Of a DNA stretch of 64,000 bases, positions 50,346 to 59,900 are shown one piece after another. Where the stretch lies: contig CAJUDH010000010.1 in the NCBI GenBank assembly GCA_910584845.1, positions 62,001 through 126,000 of the forward strand, given 5' to 3'. Under the pieces are notes generated by a model. That model did no database searches. It saw only the letters and a list, made by a program, of their open reading frames with translations, and was not told where the DNA came from. How positions within the stretch are numbered: position 1 is the first letter of the stretch; the number at the start of each line of letters is the position of its first letter. This DNA is from an uncultured Lachnospiraceae bacterium (GTDB lineage Bacteria; Bacillota; Clostridia; Lachnospirales; Lachnospiraceae). A program made the translations under genes and the position numbers.

Positions 50346-51254
50346 ATGAAAAATGTCAAATATACAGATTCTGCCCAGTTTCGATGTTTGGAACATTTAC
50401 GGGAAACCTGTATAGACCTTTATCTGATTTGCTGTGGGTTGGAACATTGCGCCCCCACCCACGCCATTGGCCACAGCATAAGGGAAGAATATATCCTCCA
50501 TTTCGTGCTGGACGGCAAAGGTTCCTACACCACAAATGGCATTACCTATTTTCTCAATGCAAATCAGATGTTTTTGATACGCCCCGGCGAGGAGACCAGT
50601 TATGCCGCTGACCTGGAAGAGCCGTGGACCTATGCGTGGATTGGCTTTAATGGAATCCGTGCGGAAGCTGTTTTGAAAAACTGCGGTTTCTCAAAACAGT
50701 CGTATGTTCTACCCTTTAAGAATAGGGATGCGCTGGTGGAACAGATCAGCACAATTCTCAACGCTGTTCAGCTTTCTTTTTCCAATGATTTAAGAAGAAA
50801 TGCCTGCCTCATGACTATATTATCTCTGTTAGTGGAAAGTTATAACCATGATTTTTGGGGGAGGAAAAAAAATAATGGCCGTTATGACTACAGCCGGAAC
50901 GTTTATGTGGAACAGGCCATGGATTATGTAAAATGGAAATACTGCTATGGGATTAATGTAACCGACATTGCGGATTATGTGGGTATCAGCCGTACCTATT
51001 TAAACCATGTGTTCCAGAAGGAGCTGGGGCTTTCCGCCCAAAAATTTTTGATGGATTTCCGCCTGCATAAAGCGGCTAACCTGCTGATTTCCACGGAGCT
51101 GCCGGTGGCGGAAATCTCTGTTTCCGTAGGATACGAAGATTCCCTGGCTTTCTCAAAGGCATTTAAAAAGAAATTTGGCTTAAGCCCGAAAAACTACCGG
51201 ATCCACAAGGACAACATGGAGCAGTATTCGGAGAAGCAGCCATCCATTGAGTAG
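50346..51254 (+). CDS. AraC-family transcriptional regulator 1
   Basis: This is a 302-residue activator. The N-terminal cupin-like sensor domain (LHFVLDGKGSYTTNGITYFL, LIRPGEETSYAADLEEPWTY) is followed by two helix-turn-helix motifs (INVTDIADYVGISRTYLNHV, then VAEISVSVGYEDSLAFSKAF with the SPKNYR end). I placed the start at 50346 after AGGAG; the frame to 50259 would begin at the transcription start. It lies next to the importer and the second GH36 gene and should switch them on with an alpha-galactoside or its product. It is a paralogue of the next gene. Confidence 0.92.
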   Translation: MKNVKYTDSAQFRCLEHLRETCIDLYLICCGLEHCAPTHAIGHSIREEYILHFVLDGKGSYTTNGITYFLNANQMFLIRPGEETSYAADLEEPWTYAWIGFNGIRAEAVLKNCGFSKQSYVLPFKNRDALVEQISTILNAVQLSFSNDLRRNACLMTILSLLVESYNHDFWGRKKNNGRYDYSRNVYVEQAMDYVKWKYCYGINVTDIADYVGISRTYLNHVFQKELGLSAQKFLMDFRLHKAANLLISTELPVAEISVSVGYEDSLAFSKAFKKKFGLSPKNYRIHKDNMEQYSEKQPSIE

Positions 51255-51272
51255 CCGGACAGGAGGGCACTT

Positions 51273-52166
51273 ATGGAACAATCCTTCGTATTGCAGCTTA
51301 CCAACCGGCAAATTCAAGATTTTTACCTGTGTTTTTGCGGTTACGGGAAATGCGACGGGCTGCATAGTTTCGGCCCTGCCGTGCGCCCAAATTACATAAT
51401 CCATTACATATTAGACGGAGAAGGGGATTACGTGGTGGCCGACCAGAGGTACCATTTGAAGGCGGGGCAGGGTTTTTTGATCGAACCGGACACCCTCACC
51501 TTTTACTGCGCCAGCCAGGATAACCCGTGGACTTATGTCTGGGTGGGGTTTTCCGGCCAGCGGGCGCCGGAATACCTTTATCACCTGGGGTTTAACCACA
51601 ACCATCTGGTTTTTCAAAGTTCTGAGTCCTGCCGGATCCAAAACCTGGTTTTTGAAATGTTGAAAAACAATAAAAACAGCCTGAAAAACGAATTTTATCT
51701 CCACGGGCTGTTTTATGAGTTCTTCTCCTGCCTGGTTGACGAAGATTTCCACCGGCAATACAATCCGGACCGCCACCGGGAAAATACCAACCGGTATTTA
51801 AGGAAGGCGGTAGCCTACATCCAGCAACATTTTTCCGAAGGGCTGCAGGTGGCGGATGTCGCGGAGAAAGTGGCGGTAAGCCGGGTGTATTTGTACCAGA
51901 TATTCAGTGAGACGCTGGGGGTTTCCCCGAAAGAGTACCTGACCAATTTCTGCCTTACCCGGGCTATGGAGCTGTTGACTTTGAGCGACCAGGCAGTGGA
52001 AGACGTAGCCTTAAGCTGCGGCTTTAAAAACCCCGCGGCTTTTTCCGCCCTGTTTAAAAAAAGGATCGGGACGACACCTACCCGTTACCGCAATTCCGTT
52101 TCCGCTGCCTACCGGGAACGGATGAAAGAGGAGCTTGGCAGCCTTCTTCCGGCAAAAAGGTTTTAG
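51273..52166 (+). CDS. AraC-family transcriptional regulator 2
   Basis: This is a 297-residue activator with the same design as its upstream neighbour: sensor domain (IHYILDGEGDYVVADQRYHL, FLIEPDTLTFYCASQDNPWT) and C-terminal helix-turn-helix pair (LQVADVAEKVAVSRVYLYQI, VEDVALSCGFKNPAAFSALF). The two share the sensor-core and DNA-binding pattern but are diverged, so this is an old duplication. A GGAGGG site and an 18-base gap show it is co-transcribed with regulator 1. It converges on the GH36 gene. The two may bind one operator as a heterodimer or respond to different sugars. Confidence 0.92.
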   Translation: MEQSFVLQLTNRQIQDFYLCFCGYGKCDGLHSFGPAVRPNYIIHYILDGEGDYVVADQRYHLKAGQGFLIEPDTLTFYCASQDNPWTYVWVGFSGQRAPEYLYHLGFNHNHLVFQSSESCRIQNLVFEMLKNNKNSLKNEFYLHGLFYEFFSCLVDEDFHRQYNPDRHRENTNRYLRKAVAYIQQHFSEGLQVADVAEKVAVSRVYLYQIFSETLGVSPKEYLTNFCLTRAMELLTLSDQAVEDVALSCGFKNPAAFSALFKKRIGTTPTRYRNSVSAAYRERMKEELGSLLPAKRF

Positions 52167-52204
52167 GCGCGCCATAACCGGGGCATACAGGTTTCGGGAA
52201 AACA

Positions 52205-52239
52205 GGGGCTACCGCATATTCTTGATACGCGGTAGCCCC
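52205..52239. terminator. Hairpin between convergent AraC and GH36 genes
   Basis: An 11-bp perfect stem GGGGCTACCGC/GCGGTAGCCCC has a 13-base loop. T-runs are weak on both sides. Confidence 0.65.
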
Positions 52240-52269
52240 ATTGGCTTTGCATGGCAGTTGCCTGCCCCC

Positions 52270-54507
52270 TTAACGGGCAGCTTTCAAAACGTATATTTTT
52301 GACCAGAAGTCGGTGCACATTTCCATGCCTTCTTCCGGCTGCCCGCTGGTGGGCTGCCCGGCGGACGGGTCAGTGGTAATGAGCCCCAGGTTCATGAGCT
52401 CGTCGCCATAATGGACCTTGCCGGATTGGCCCACCTGGTAGGCAGTGCCCGCCTCCAGGCCTTTTAATTTAAGCCTGCGGTATTCGCAGTTTACGTCATT
52501 GAGGGTTTTGTAGTACCCTACGATGGCTGTCTGCTTGTCTTCCGATACTGCCATCCAGGCGGCGATATTGTTCTCAAAGGGGCTTTGCAGCCGGTAAAAA
52601 GTCCCGAACTGGAGGATATAACGGTATTGTTTCATAAAACGGATCTGGCCCCGCACCATCTCCCGTTCTTTGGCGGACAGCTTTTGCAAATCCAGTTCGT
52701 AGCCAAAGGCGCCGAAAAAGGCTACGTTGCCGCGGGTAGAGAGGGGCGTGACCCGTGACAGCTGATGGTTGGGGACAGCAGACACATGGGCGCCCATACT
52801 GGACACGGGATAGCAAAAGCTGGTGCCATACTGGATTTTGATGCGTTCTGCCGCGTCGGAATCATCACTGGTCCAGCACTGGGGCGCGTAATAGAGCATG
52901 CCTGCGTCAAAACGGGCACCGCCGCTGGCACATGACTCAAACAGGATATGGGGGAATTTTTGGGTCAGCCGCTCATACAGGGAGTAAAGCCCCAGGATAT
53001 AGCGGTGGAACACCTCGCCCTGCCTTTCGGGAGGGAGGGCCAGGGAATAGCACTCGGTAATGGAACGGTTCATATCCCATTTTATATAAGAAACTTTGGA
53101 CTCCGAAAGGATCTTGTCCATCATGCCGAAAATGTAGTCAACCACCTCTTTCCTGGAAAAATCCAGCACATACTGGTGCCTTCCATGGGACAAAGGGCGG
53201 TCCGGGGCCTGTATAAGCCAGTCCGGGTGGGCCCGGTAAAGGCCGCTGTCCATATTGGCCATTTCCAGCTCGACCCAGAAGCCGAATTTCAGCCCAAGGG
53301 CTTCAATTTTTTCGGACAGGCCTTTGATCCCCCCGGGGAGGCGGTCCGTATTGGCATACCAGTCCCCCAGGCCGGCATGGTCGTCGGTACGGGCGCCAAA
53401 CCAGCCGTCGTCCAGCACAAACAGTTCTACGCCGTCTTCCTTGGCGGTTTTGGCAATTTCTATGAGCTTGTCCTCATTAAAGTCAAAATAAGTAGCTTCC
53501 CAGTTGTTCAACAGGATAGGGCGGACCCTGTCCCGCCATTGGCCTCTGGCCAGGCGGGTCCGGAAAAGCCGGTGGAAAGCCTGGCTCATGCCGTTGAGGC
53601 CTTCGCCGGAGTACACAGCCACAGCCTCAGGGGTCTGGAAGCTCTCGCCCGGCGCCAGATGCCAGGTAAAGGCGAAGGGGTTGATCCCCAGCATGACCCG
53701 GGTCACGTTGTAAGTGTCTACTTCAGCCTGGGCAAGGAAATTACCGCTGTAGATCAGGGAGAAGCCCATAGCCTCGCCTTGGAATTCGTCTGCCGAAGGG
53801 CGTTTCAGCACGATAAACGGGTTGTGGTTGTGGCTGGAATGGCCCCGGGCGCTGCTGACTGCCTGGATGCCTTGTTCCAGGCGCCGGGTTTTCACTTGCC
53901 GTTCCCGGGACCAGGCGCCGGAAAACTGGATCCAGTCATAATCACAGTCTGGCAGGTCAATGCTAAAGCTCATAGCCCGGGTAAGGTCAAAGGCCTGGCC
54001 GGAACCGTTTTCAAAACGTGCGCTTCTGGCAATGGCGTTTTCCCCGTTGAAAATGGTATAGATCAAGACCAGATTCATGCCAAGGACCTGGTCTTTCAAA
54101 GTTACTTCCAGGGTGTCCGCCTCCTCGTCCGATTCAGTATAAGTGGCGGGGAGCCCTTCTAGGGCCGGCTTGCCCGGGTAGATCCGATGGTGCTGGTATG
54201 TGAAATCGGTAAGGCGGCTTCCGTTGGGCTGCAAAACTTCCATAGCCGGGAGCTTAAAATCGGAAGTGCCGTATACAGGATATTCCTGCTTGATATGTTC
54301 CAAGGAGAAAGCATAGCTTTTCGACTGGTAAGCAGTCATGGGGCGGTAACAGGACTCCAGCAGATGGTCGAAATCGTTCCGGTCACGGACGCGGGCCCCG
54401 AAATATAGCTGGCCCAAATGGCCGTTTTGTAAAATTTTGATAATATAGCTGATGTTGTCATTGTAGAGGTGAAATTCCCTAGCGGCCTCATGGAACAAAA
54501 TTGCCAT
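52270..54507 (-). CDS. Alpha-galactosidase, glycoside hydrolase family 36 (copy 2)
   Basis: This is a 745-residue GH36 enzyme without a signal peptide. It has NNWEATYFDF, the nucleophile Asp478 in KWDMNR and the acid/base Asp548 in WTSDDSDAAERI, followed by a C-terminal beta domain. The sequence is clearly diverged from the first copy (29.3-31.5 kb), though length and catalytic spacing are the same. It has GGAGGAT 8 bases ahead of the ATG. It converges on the AraC genes of the sugar importer locus and probably cleaves the imported alpha-galactoside in the cytoplasm. A minus-strand TATAAT lies near 54570. Confidence 0.95.
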   Translation of the reverse strand: MAILFHEAAREFHLYNDNISYIIKILQNGHLGQLYFGARVRDRNDFDHLLESCYRPMTAYQSKSYAFSLEHIKQEYPVYGTSDFKLPAMEVLQPNGSRLTDFTYQHHRIYPGKPALEGLPATYTESDEEADTLEVTLKDQVLGMNLVLIYTIFNGENAIARSARFENGSGQAFDLTRAMSFSIDLPDCDYDWIQFSGAWSRERQVKTRRLEQGIQAVSSARGHSSHNHNPFIVLKRPSADEFQGEAMGFSLIYSGNFLAQAEVDTYNVTRVMLGINPFAFTWHLAPGESFQTPEAVAVYSGEGLNGMSQAFHRLFRTRLARGQWRDRVRPILLNNWEATYFDFNEDKLIEIAKTAKEDGVELFVLDDGWFGARTDDHAGLGDWYANTDRLPGGIKGLSEKIEALGLKFGFWVELEMANMDSGLYRAHPDWLIQAPDRPLSHGRHQYVLDFSRKEVVDYIFGMMDKILSESKVSYIKWDMNRSITECYSLALPPERQGEVFHRYILGLYSLYERLTQKFPHILFESCASGGARFDAGMLYYAPQCWTSDDSDAAERIKIQYGTSFCYPVSSMGAHVSAVPNHQLSRVTPLSTRGNVAFFGAFGYELDLQKLSAKEREMVRGQIRFMKQYRYILQFGTFYRLQSPFENNIAAWMAVSEDKQTAIVGYYKTLNDVNCEYRRLKLKGLEAGTAYQVGQSGKVHYGDELMNLGLITTDPSAGQPTSGQPEEGMEMCTDFWSKIYVLKAAR

Positions 54508-54695
54508 AATAATATCCTCCGTTTTGAAATGGTTGGTTTACCGGAATCAGGCTTACCTTCCCCTTATTATAATGAGACAAGGGTTTTTGAAAAGGGGAAT
54601 ATGTATGATAAAATATCAAAAATGTTAAATGATTGTAACCGTCCGGCGCCTGGCGCCACCGCCTGCCGAGGAAAAACTGTTTGGGGATGGCGGGG

Positions 54696-55340
54696 CTATC
54701 CCTGGTTTTTGCCGGCGGCCCCGGATTTGGCGGCCCCATGCAAAAACGGTTCCGACACATGGGTATTGAACCACTGGATGACCGGCCCCATAAACAAGGC
54801 GGTAATAACCGTGCCAATGCCCACATTGGCATGGAAAAGGAATCCGACGATGACGCAGACGGAGTCGCTGGCCACACGGCAAAAACGGAATGGAAGGAGC
54901 TTATATTTATTGGCGGCAATCAGGGATATGGCGTCATAGCCGGACACGCCCAGGTCGGCGGTAAAATACAGGGAAGCGGAAAAACAAGAACCCAGGACGC
55001 CCAGGAACAAAAGGCCTGCCCTGACGGCCATAGACGGTTGGGGAAACGCCATATCCCACAGCCCGCGCATGAAATCTGCCGCAGCCCCGGTAAACAGAAG
55101 GTTGATTACCGTGGCAACGCCAATGTAATGCTTTTCCACTATGAATACGCCTATAAGGATGATGGCCATGACAATCAGGTAAAATGTACTGTAGGTAGAA
55201 CCGAACAGGTTGGCGATGCCGGTGACGAAACAGGTGAAAGGGTCGGTGCCCAGGGTGGTTTTTTGGATGGTGCCAACACAAAAGCCTGTGATGATAACGC
55301 CGATGAATGCCATGAAGATGCGTTTGGTTTTGAGCGACAT
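54696..55340 (-). CDS. YczE/YyaS/YitT-type membrane protein
   Basis: This is a 214-residue protein with five or six hydrophobic segments (FMAFIGVIITGFCVGTIQK, TFYLIVMAIILIGVFIVEK, VRAGLLFLGVLGSCFSASLY and others). The short motif TTLGTDPFTCFVTGIANLFG near residue 28 is typical of the YczE-like group of Firmicutes membrane proteins, whose function is unknown; the Bacillus member affects antibiotic production. It is 62 bases downstream of pcp in the same direction, so the two may share a transcript. The gap of 190 bases to the GH36 gene holds only the GH36 promoter and a GGCGCC-type hairpin. Confidence 0.85.
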   Translation of the reverse strand: MSLKTKRIFMAFIGVIITGFCVGTIQKTTLGTDPFTCFVTGIANLFGSTYSTFYLIVMAIILIGVFIVEKHYIGVATVINLLFTGAAADFMRGLWDMAFPQPSMAVRAGLLFLGVLGSCFSASLYFTADLGVSGYDAISLIAANKYKLLPFRFCRVASDSVCVIVGFLFHANVGIGTVITALFMGPVIQWFNTHVSEPFLHGAAKSGAAGKNQG

Positions 55341-55402
55341 GGATAAAAGCCTCCTTATGGATATTTTTGCGGTATTGGAATATATCGTTTGTTATCGTTT
55401 CG

Positions 55403-56047
55403 TTAATGGATTTTTCCCTCGGCTGCAGTGATGTCGCACCTGTATTCGGCGATGGCAGCCAGGGCGGCCTCAATGCCCAGGGCAATGTCCCTGACGCCCA
55501 GGCAAGGCGTGGGCTCCGGGCGGGCGGCAGCCTGGCCGGGGGCATAAGGGACATGGAGGAAGCCGCCCCGGATATGGGGGTGGCAGAGGGCCAGGTGGTG
55601 GAGCACGCCATACATGAGGTGGTTGCATACGAAGGTGCCTGCGGAATTGGACACGCTGGCAGGGATGCCGGCGGCCCGGATCTTTTGCGTCATGGCCTTG
55701 ATGGGCAAGGTAGAAAAGTAAGCCGGGGGGCCGTCGGGGCAAATCGGCCGGTCTATGGGCTGGTTCCCTTCGTTGTCCGGGATCCGGGCGTCGTCGATAT
55801 TGATGGCTACCCGCTCCGGGGTCAGGCCATGGCGCCCCCCTGCCTGCCCGATACACAAGACGGCGTCGGGCTTTTCTTTGTCGATGGCAGCGGCGGCTAC
55901 CCGGATGGATTTACAAAACACAGTGGGGATTTCCTGTTTGGCTACCTGGATGCCGCCTATGGCGGAAGGGATCCGTATGACTGCTTCCAGGGCCGGATTG
56001 AGGGGTTCGCCCCCAAAGGGGTCAAACGCGGTGAGGAGGATTTTCAT
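55403..56047 (-). CDS. pcp: Pyroglutamyl-peptidase I
   Basis: This is a 214-residue cysteine peptidase (family C15) that removes N-terminal pyroglutamate from peptides in the cytoplasm. The catalytic triad is visible: Glu79 in LTPERVAIN, Cys141 in SAGTFVCNHLMYG and His165 in GGFLHVPY. The beginning MKILLTAFDPFGGEPLNPAL fixes the start at 56047, with AAGGAG 8 bases ahead; the frame upstream to 56182 is read-through of the broken lipoprotein region. Length is normal for the family. The YczE-like gene follows. Confidence 0.96.
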   Translation of the reverse strand: MKILLTAFDPFGGEPLNPALEAVIRIPSAIGGIQVAKQEIPTVFCKSIRVAAAAIDKEKPDAVLCIGQAGGRHGLTPERVAINIDDARIPDNEGNQPIDRPICPDGPPAYFSTLPIKAMTQKIRAAGIPASVSNSAGTFVCNHLMYGVLHHLALCHPHIRGGFLHVPYAPGQAAARPEPTPCLGVRDIALGIEAALAAIAEYRCDITAAEGKIH

Positions 56048-56106
56048 GGGAAGGCTCCTTTTTGGTCTTTTATGTAGTTTAAGGCTTTCGGGCCCGGGGC
56101 CGTAAT

Positions 56107-56519
56107 TTAACAGACGGAATAGATGCCCAGGATATGCATTTCCATCTGCCTGCCGGAAAGGACTACGATTAATTCGTCCCACCCGTCATGGGTCAGGTCA
56201 GCCAATTCTACCTGTTCCAGGAGGGGCCGTAATGGGAGTCACAGTAGTTTTGGTACAGGAGCAGGCGCTGTGCCACAAGGGCGTCGTCTGCGGCGGGCTG
56301 GTTTTGCGCCGCCTTGGAAGAGCCGGTTTCCGGTGCGGTAAAATTTGTATTTGCCTGTTAGCCTCCGGCAGGCTGGGCTTCAGTGGAAGCGTAGGTTTCC
56401 CCGTCCTTGTGGGATGGGGCGGAGGGGCCTATGGGAAGGTTTTCGGAACAAGCCGTGATGTGGATGGCAATTGTAAGCAATCCGGGAACCCATGTTGCTT
56501 TTGTGTAATGGTTTTTCAT
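56107..56519 (-). pseudogene. Broken lipoprotein gene (nonsense codon plus frameshift)
   Basis: The minus-strand ATG at 56519, preceded by AAAGGGG, starts a 53-codon frame with a lipobox (LLTIAIHITACSE). It ends at TAA 56360-56358. The same frame then stays open for 49 more codons of similar composition (QANTNFTAPETGSSKAAQNQ, ending at a TAG at 56210-56208). About 15 bases before that TAG the frame shifts, and the new frame reads LLEQVELADLTHDGWDELIV and onward to TAA 56109-56107. That end resembles the repeat units of FG-GAP/VCBS-type lipoproteins. Two separate lesions indicate a decayed gene. Confidence 0.75.
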
Positions 56520-56708
56520 AATTTCCCCTTTCTGTAAATATTTTTAATTTATGTTTTACCGTGCTGCCTATTTTACCATACCCATTTCTTGTCTACAAGA
56601 TGGAAAACAGGTTTTTCTTGGGGGCCAACTGCCAGCGGGCAGAGGGTGCCTGCTTTCATAAAAACGCCATACATACTAGAATCGACGGCGGAATTGAAGC
56701 TAAATATA

Positions 56709-56829
56709 GGTTTTCTTATAGAAAACCAATTATATATTCAGATAATTTAATTTAATTATCATTAATATCATATTATCTGAAAATTTCCTTCAAAAAGCTA
56801 TTTACAAAACCTTTTATCTGTAGTATTAT
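56709..56829 (+). promoter_or_regulatory. gltB promoter with two upstream inverted repeats
   Basis: TTTACA (56801-56806), a 17-base spacer and TATTAT (56824-56829) form the promoter. Upstream are GGTTTTC-TTATA-GAAAACC (56709-56727) and the 10-bp arms TTCAGATAAT (56738-56747) and ATTATCTGAA (56772-56781), 24 bases apart in very AT-rich DNA. These are candidate binding sites for a nitrogen regulator. Confidence 0.6.
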
Positions 56830-56835
56830 CATTAC

Positions 56836-56990
56836 CAATCAAACCGTCCAAAGGCGATCCCAAGTGCCCGTGGGGCATCCCTTCTCCCTGACCGGTGAAG
56901 GCCGGGGTTTTGCTTTTGGCAGGCCTTGGGATTGCCATGGCCGGTGCCGGTAAAGGCGCAGTACAGGTGGGAGAGGAATAGGAGGAAACT
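56836..56990 (+). ncRNA. Structured 5' leader RNA of gltB, class unknown
   Basis: The expected transcript starts near 56836. A 12-bp closing stem (GGCGATCCCAAG 56853-56864 with CTTGGGATTGCC 56925-56936, one G-U) encloses at least two hairpins, TGCCC-GTG-GGGCA (56865-56877) and CCGG-TGAAGG-CCGG (56892-56905), and a T-rich single-stranded stretch, so a multi-branch junction is likely. A second GGCC/GGTGCCGGTAAAGGC segment follows before the ribosome site. It does not match the FMN, TPP, cobalamin, glycine, SAM, THF or glnA consensus that I know. Confidence 0.5.
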
Positions 56991-59900
56991 ATGGAAAAAA
57001 CAGAGAGAAATAAGGGCAAGGGCATTTCCAGGCGGGCTTTAATGGGGCAAGCCGTTTCCGGGCAGGCAGCCCCCGGGCTTTATGACCCAAGGTTCGAGCA
57101 TGATAGCTGCGGGATCGGCGCGGTGGCCAACATAAAAGGGGTAAAAAGCCATAAGACCGTAGAGCAGGCCCTACACATTGTAGAAAACCTGGAACACCGG
57201 GCGGGGAAGGACGCAGAGGGCAAGACCGGCGACGGCGTGGGCATTATGCTGCAGGTTTCCCACCGGTTTTTTAAAAAAGTAGCCGCCCCTTTGGGCATCA
57301 GGCTGGGAGGCGAGAGGGAGTATGGCGTGGGCATGTTTTTCTTCCCCCAGGATACCCTTGCCAGGAGCCAGGCAAAAAAAATGTTGGAAATCATTGTGAA
57401 AAAGGAAGGGTTAAAATTCCTGGGATGGCGGGATCTGCCCATCCATCCGGAACGGATCGGAAAGAAGGCAGTGGAAAAGATGCCTTACCTGGTCCAGGGG
57501 TTTATCGGCAAACCGGCGGATGTAAAGAAGGGGCTGGATTTTGACCGCAGGCTTTATGTGGCCCGCAGGGTATTTGAACAGAGCAATGACAATACTTATG
57601 TGGTTTCCATGAGCAGCCGGACCATCGTTTATAAAGGCATGTTCCTGGTAGGGGAGCTAAGGAGCTTTTTTGACGATTTGCAGGACCCGGATTACGAGTC
57701 TGCCCTGGCGGTGGTCCATTCCCGGTTCAGCACCAACACCAATCCAAGCTGGATGAGGGCCCACCCCAACCGGATCATTGTACACAACGGCGAGATTAAC
57801 ACCATCCGGGGCAACGTAGATAAGATGATGGCACGGGAGGAGACGATGGAATCGCCTTTCTTCCGCTCAAAGATGCATAAAGTGCTGCCGATTATCAACC
57901 AGGAAGGGTCCGACTCCGCCATGCTGGACAACGCCCTGGAATTTATGATGATGAGCGGCATGGAACTGCCGCTGGCCGTGATGGTTACGATTCCGGCGCC
58001 CTGGGCCCATGAAAAAAACATGCCCCAGGAGGTAAAAGATTTTTACCGCTACTATGCCACCATGATGGAGCCCTGGGACGGCCCGGCTTCCATCGTGTTC
58101 AGCGATGGGGACGTATTGGGGGCGGTGCTGGACCGCAACGGCCTGCGCCCGTCCAGGTATTACATTACCGACGACGGCCAGGTGATTTTATCCTCCGAGG
58201 TAGGGGCGATTGATATAGGGCAGTCCCATGTGGTGAAAAAGGATCGGCTCCGCCCGGGAAAGATGCTGCTTGTGGATACGGTGAAAGGGGAGCTGGCCAG
58301 CGACGAGGATTTAAAGCTGCGATATGCCCTGCGGCAGCCTTATGGGGAGTGGCTGGACAGCAACCTGATTGAACTTAAGAACCTGCCGATCCCCAACAAG
58401 GGGGTGCCGTCCATGGGCAAGGAAGAGAGGGCCCGGCTTCAGAAAACTTACGGATATACCTATGAGCAGTATAAGACCATGATCCTCCCTATGGCTTTGA
58501 ACGGCGCCGAGGCGGTTTCTGCCATGGGGGCTGACAGCCCGCTGGCGGTGCTTTCCCAGAAACACCAGCCGTTGTTTAACTATTTCAAACAGCTGTTCGC
58601 CCAGGTGACGAACCCGCCCATTGACGCTATCCGGGAAGAGGTGGTGACCTCTACCACGGTATATGTGGGGGAAGAAGGGAACATACTGGAGGAAAAGCCG
58701 GAAAACTGCAAGATTTTGAAGGTGGATAACCCGATCCTTACCTGCACGGACCTGCTGAAGATCAAATATATGAAACAGCCGGGGTTCCGGGTGGAAGTGA
58801 TCCCCATTACCTATTATAAAAACACTTCCCTGGAAAAGGCGATTGACCGGCTGTTTTTGGAAGTTGACCGGGCCCACCGGGACGGGGCAAACATTATCAT
58901 ATTGTCGGACCGGGACATTGATGAAAACCATGTGCCGATCCCGTCCCTTTTGGCGGTGTCCGCGTTGCAGCAGCATTTGGTAAAAACAAAGAAACGGACC
59001 TCCATCGCCCTGATTTTGGAGAGTGGGGAACCCAGGGAGGTACACCATTTCGCAACGCTTTTGGGGTATGGGGCCTGTGCCGTCAACCCATACCTGGCCC
59101 AGGAATCGGTACGGTACCTGATTGAAAGCGGGATGCTGGACAAAGATTATTATGCGGCGGTGCAGGATTATAATCGGGCGGTACTCCATGGCATTATAAA
59201 AATCGCGTCCAAAATGGGGATTTCCACGATCCAGTCTTATCAGGGGGCCCAAATTTTCGAGGCTATCGGGGTTTCCCCCCAGGTGATCGACAAGTATTTC
59301 ACAAATACGGTGAGCCGGGTAGGGGGCATTACGTTAGAGGATATTGCCAGTGACGTGGACGTGCTCCACTCCACGGCGTTTGACCCCCTGGGGCTTGATG
59401 TGGATTTGACCCTGGAAAGCGTGGGGAGCCATAAGAGCCGGGCAGGGCAGGAGGAACACCTTTACAACCCACGGACGATCCATCTGCTACAGGAGGCGAC
59501 GCGAACCGGAAACTATGAAGTTTTTAAAGAATATACCCATGCCCTGAATGAAGAGGGCCAGGCCATAACCCTTCGGAGCCTTATGGATTTTTGCTGTGAC
59601 GAAAACGGCGGCATCCCCTTAGACCAGGTGGAAGGGGTGGATTCCATTGTAAAACGGTTTAAAACCGGCGCCATGTCTTACGGGTCCATTTCCCAGGAAG
59701 CCCACGAGACTTTAGCCATTGCCATGAACCGGCTGGGGGGCAAATCCAACACCGGGGAAGGGGGCGAAAGCCTGGAGCGCTTGACGCCCGGGCCGAAGGG
59801 CCACAACCGCTGTTCGGCCATCAAGCAGGTGGCTTCCGGGCGGTTTGGCGTGACTTCCCGCTACCTGGCCAGCGCCCAGGAAATCCAGATCAAAATGGCC

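Noticed and set aside
52948..54162. 404-codon open frame on the plus strand opposite the second GH36 gene
   Set aside because: It is the antisense shadow of a well-supported enzyme gene; its translation is rich in unusual His/Gly/Pro runs, has no motif and no ribosome site.
56853..56936. FMN, THF or glnA-type riboswitch ahead of gltB
   Set aside because: The conserved cores of these classes are not present; only the general shape of a closed multi-branch fold is. I keep it as an unclassified leader.
56798..57025. Leftward 75-codon frame covering the gltB leader and start
   Set aside because: It overlaps the promoter, leader fold and gltB start; the open frame reflects the palindromic leader.
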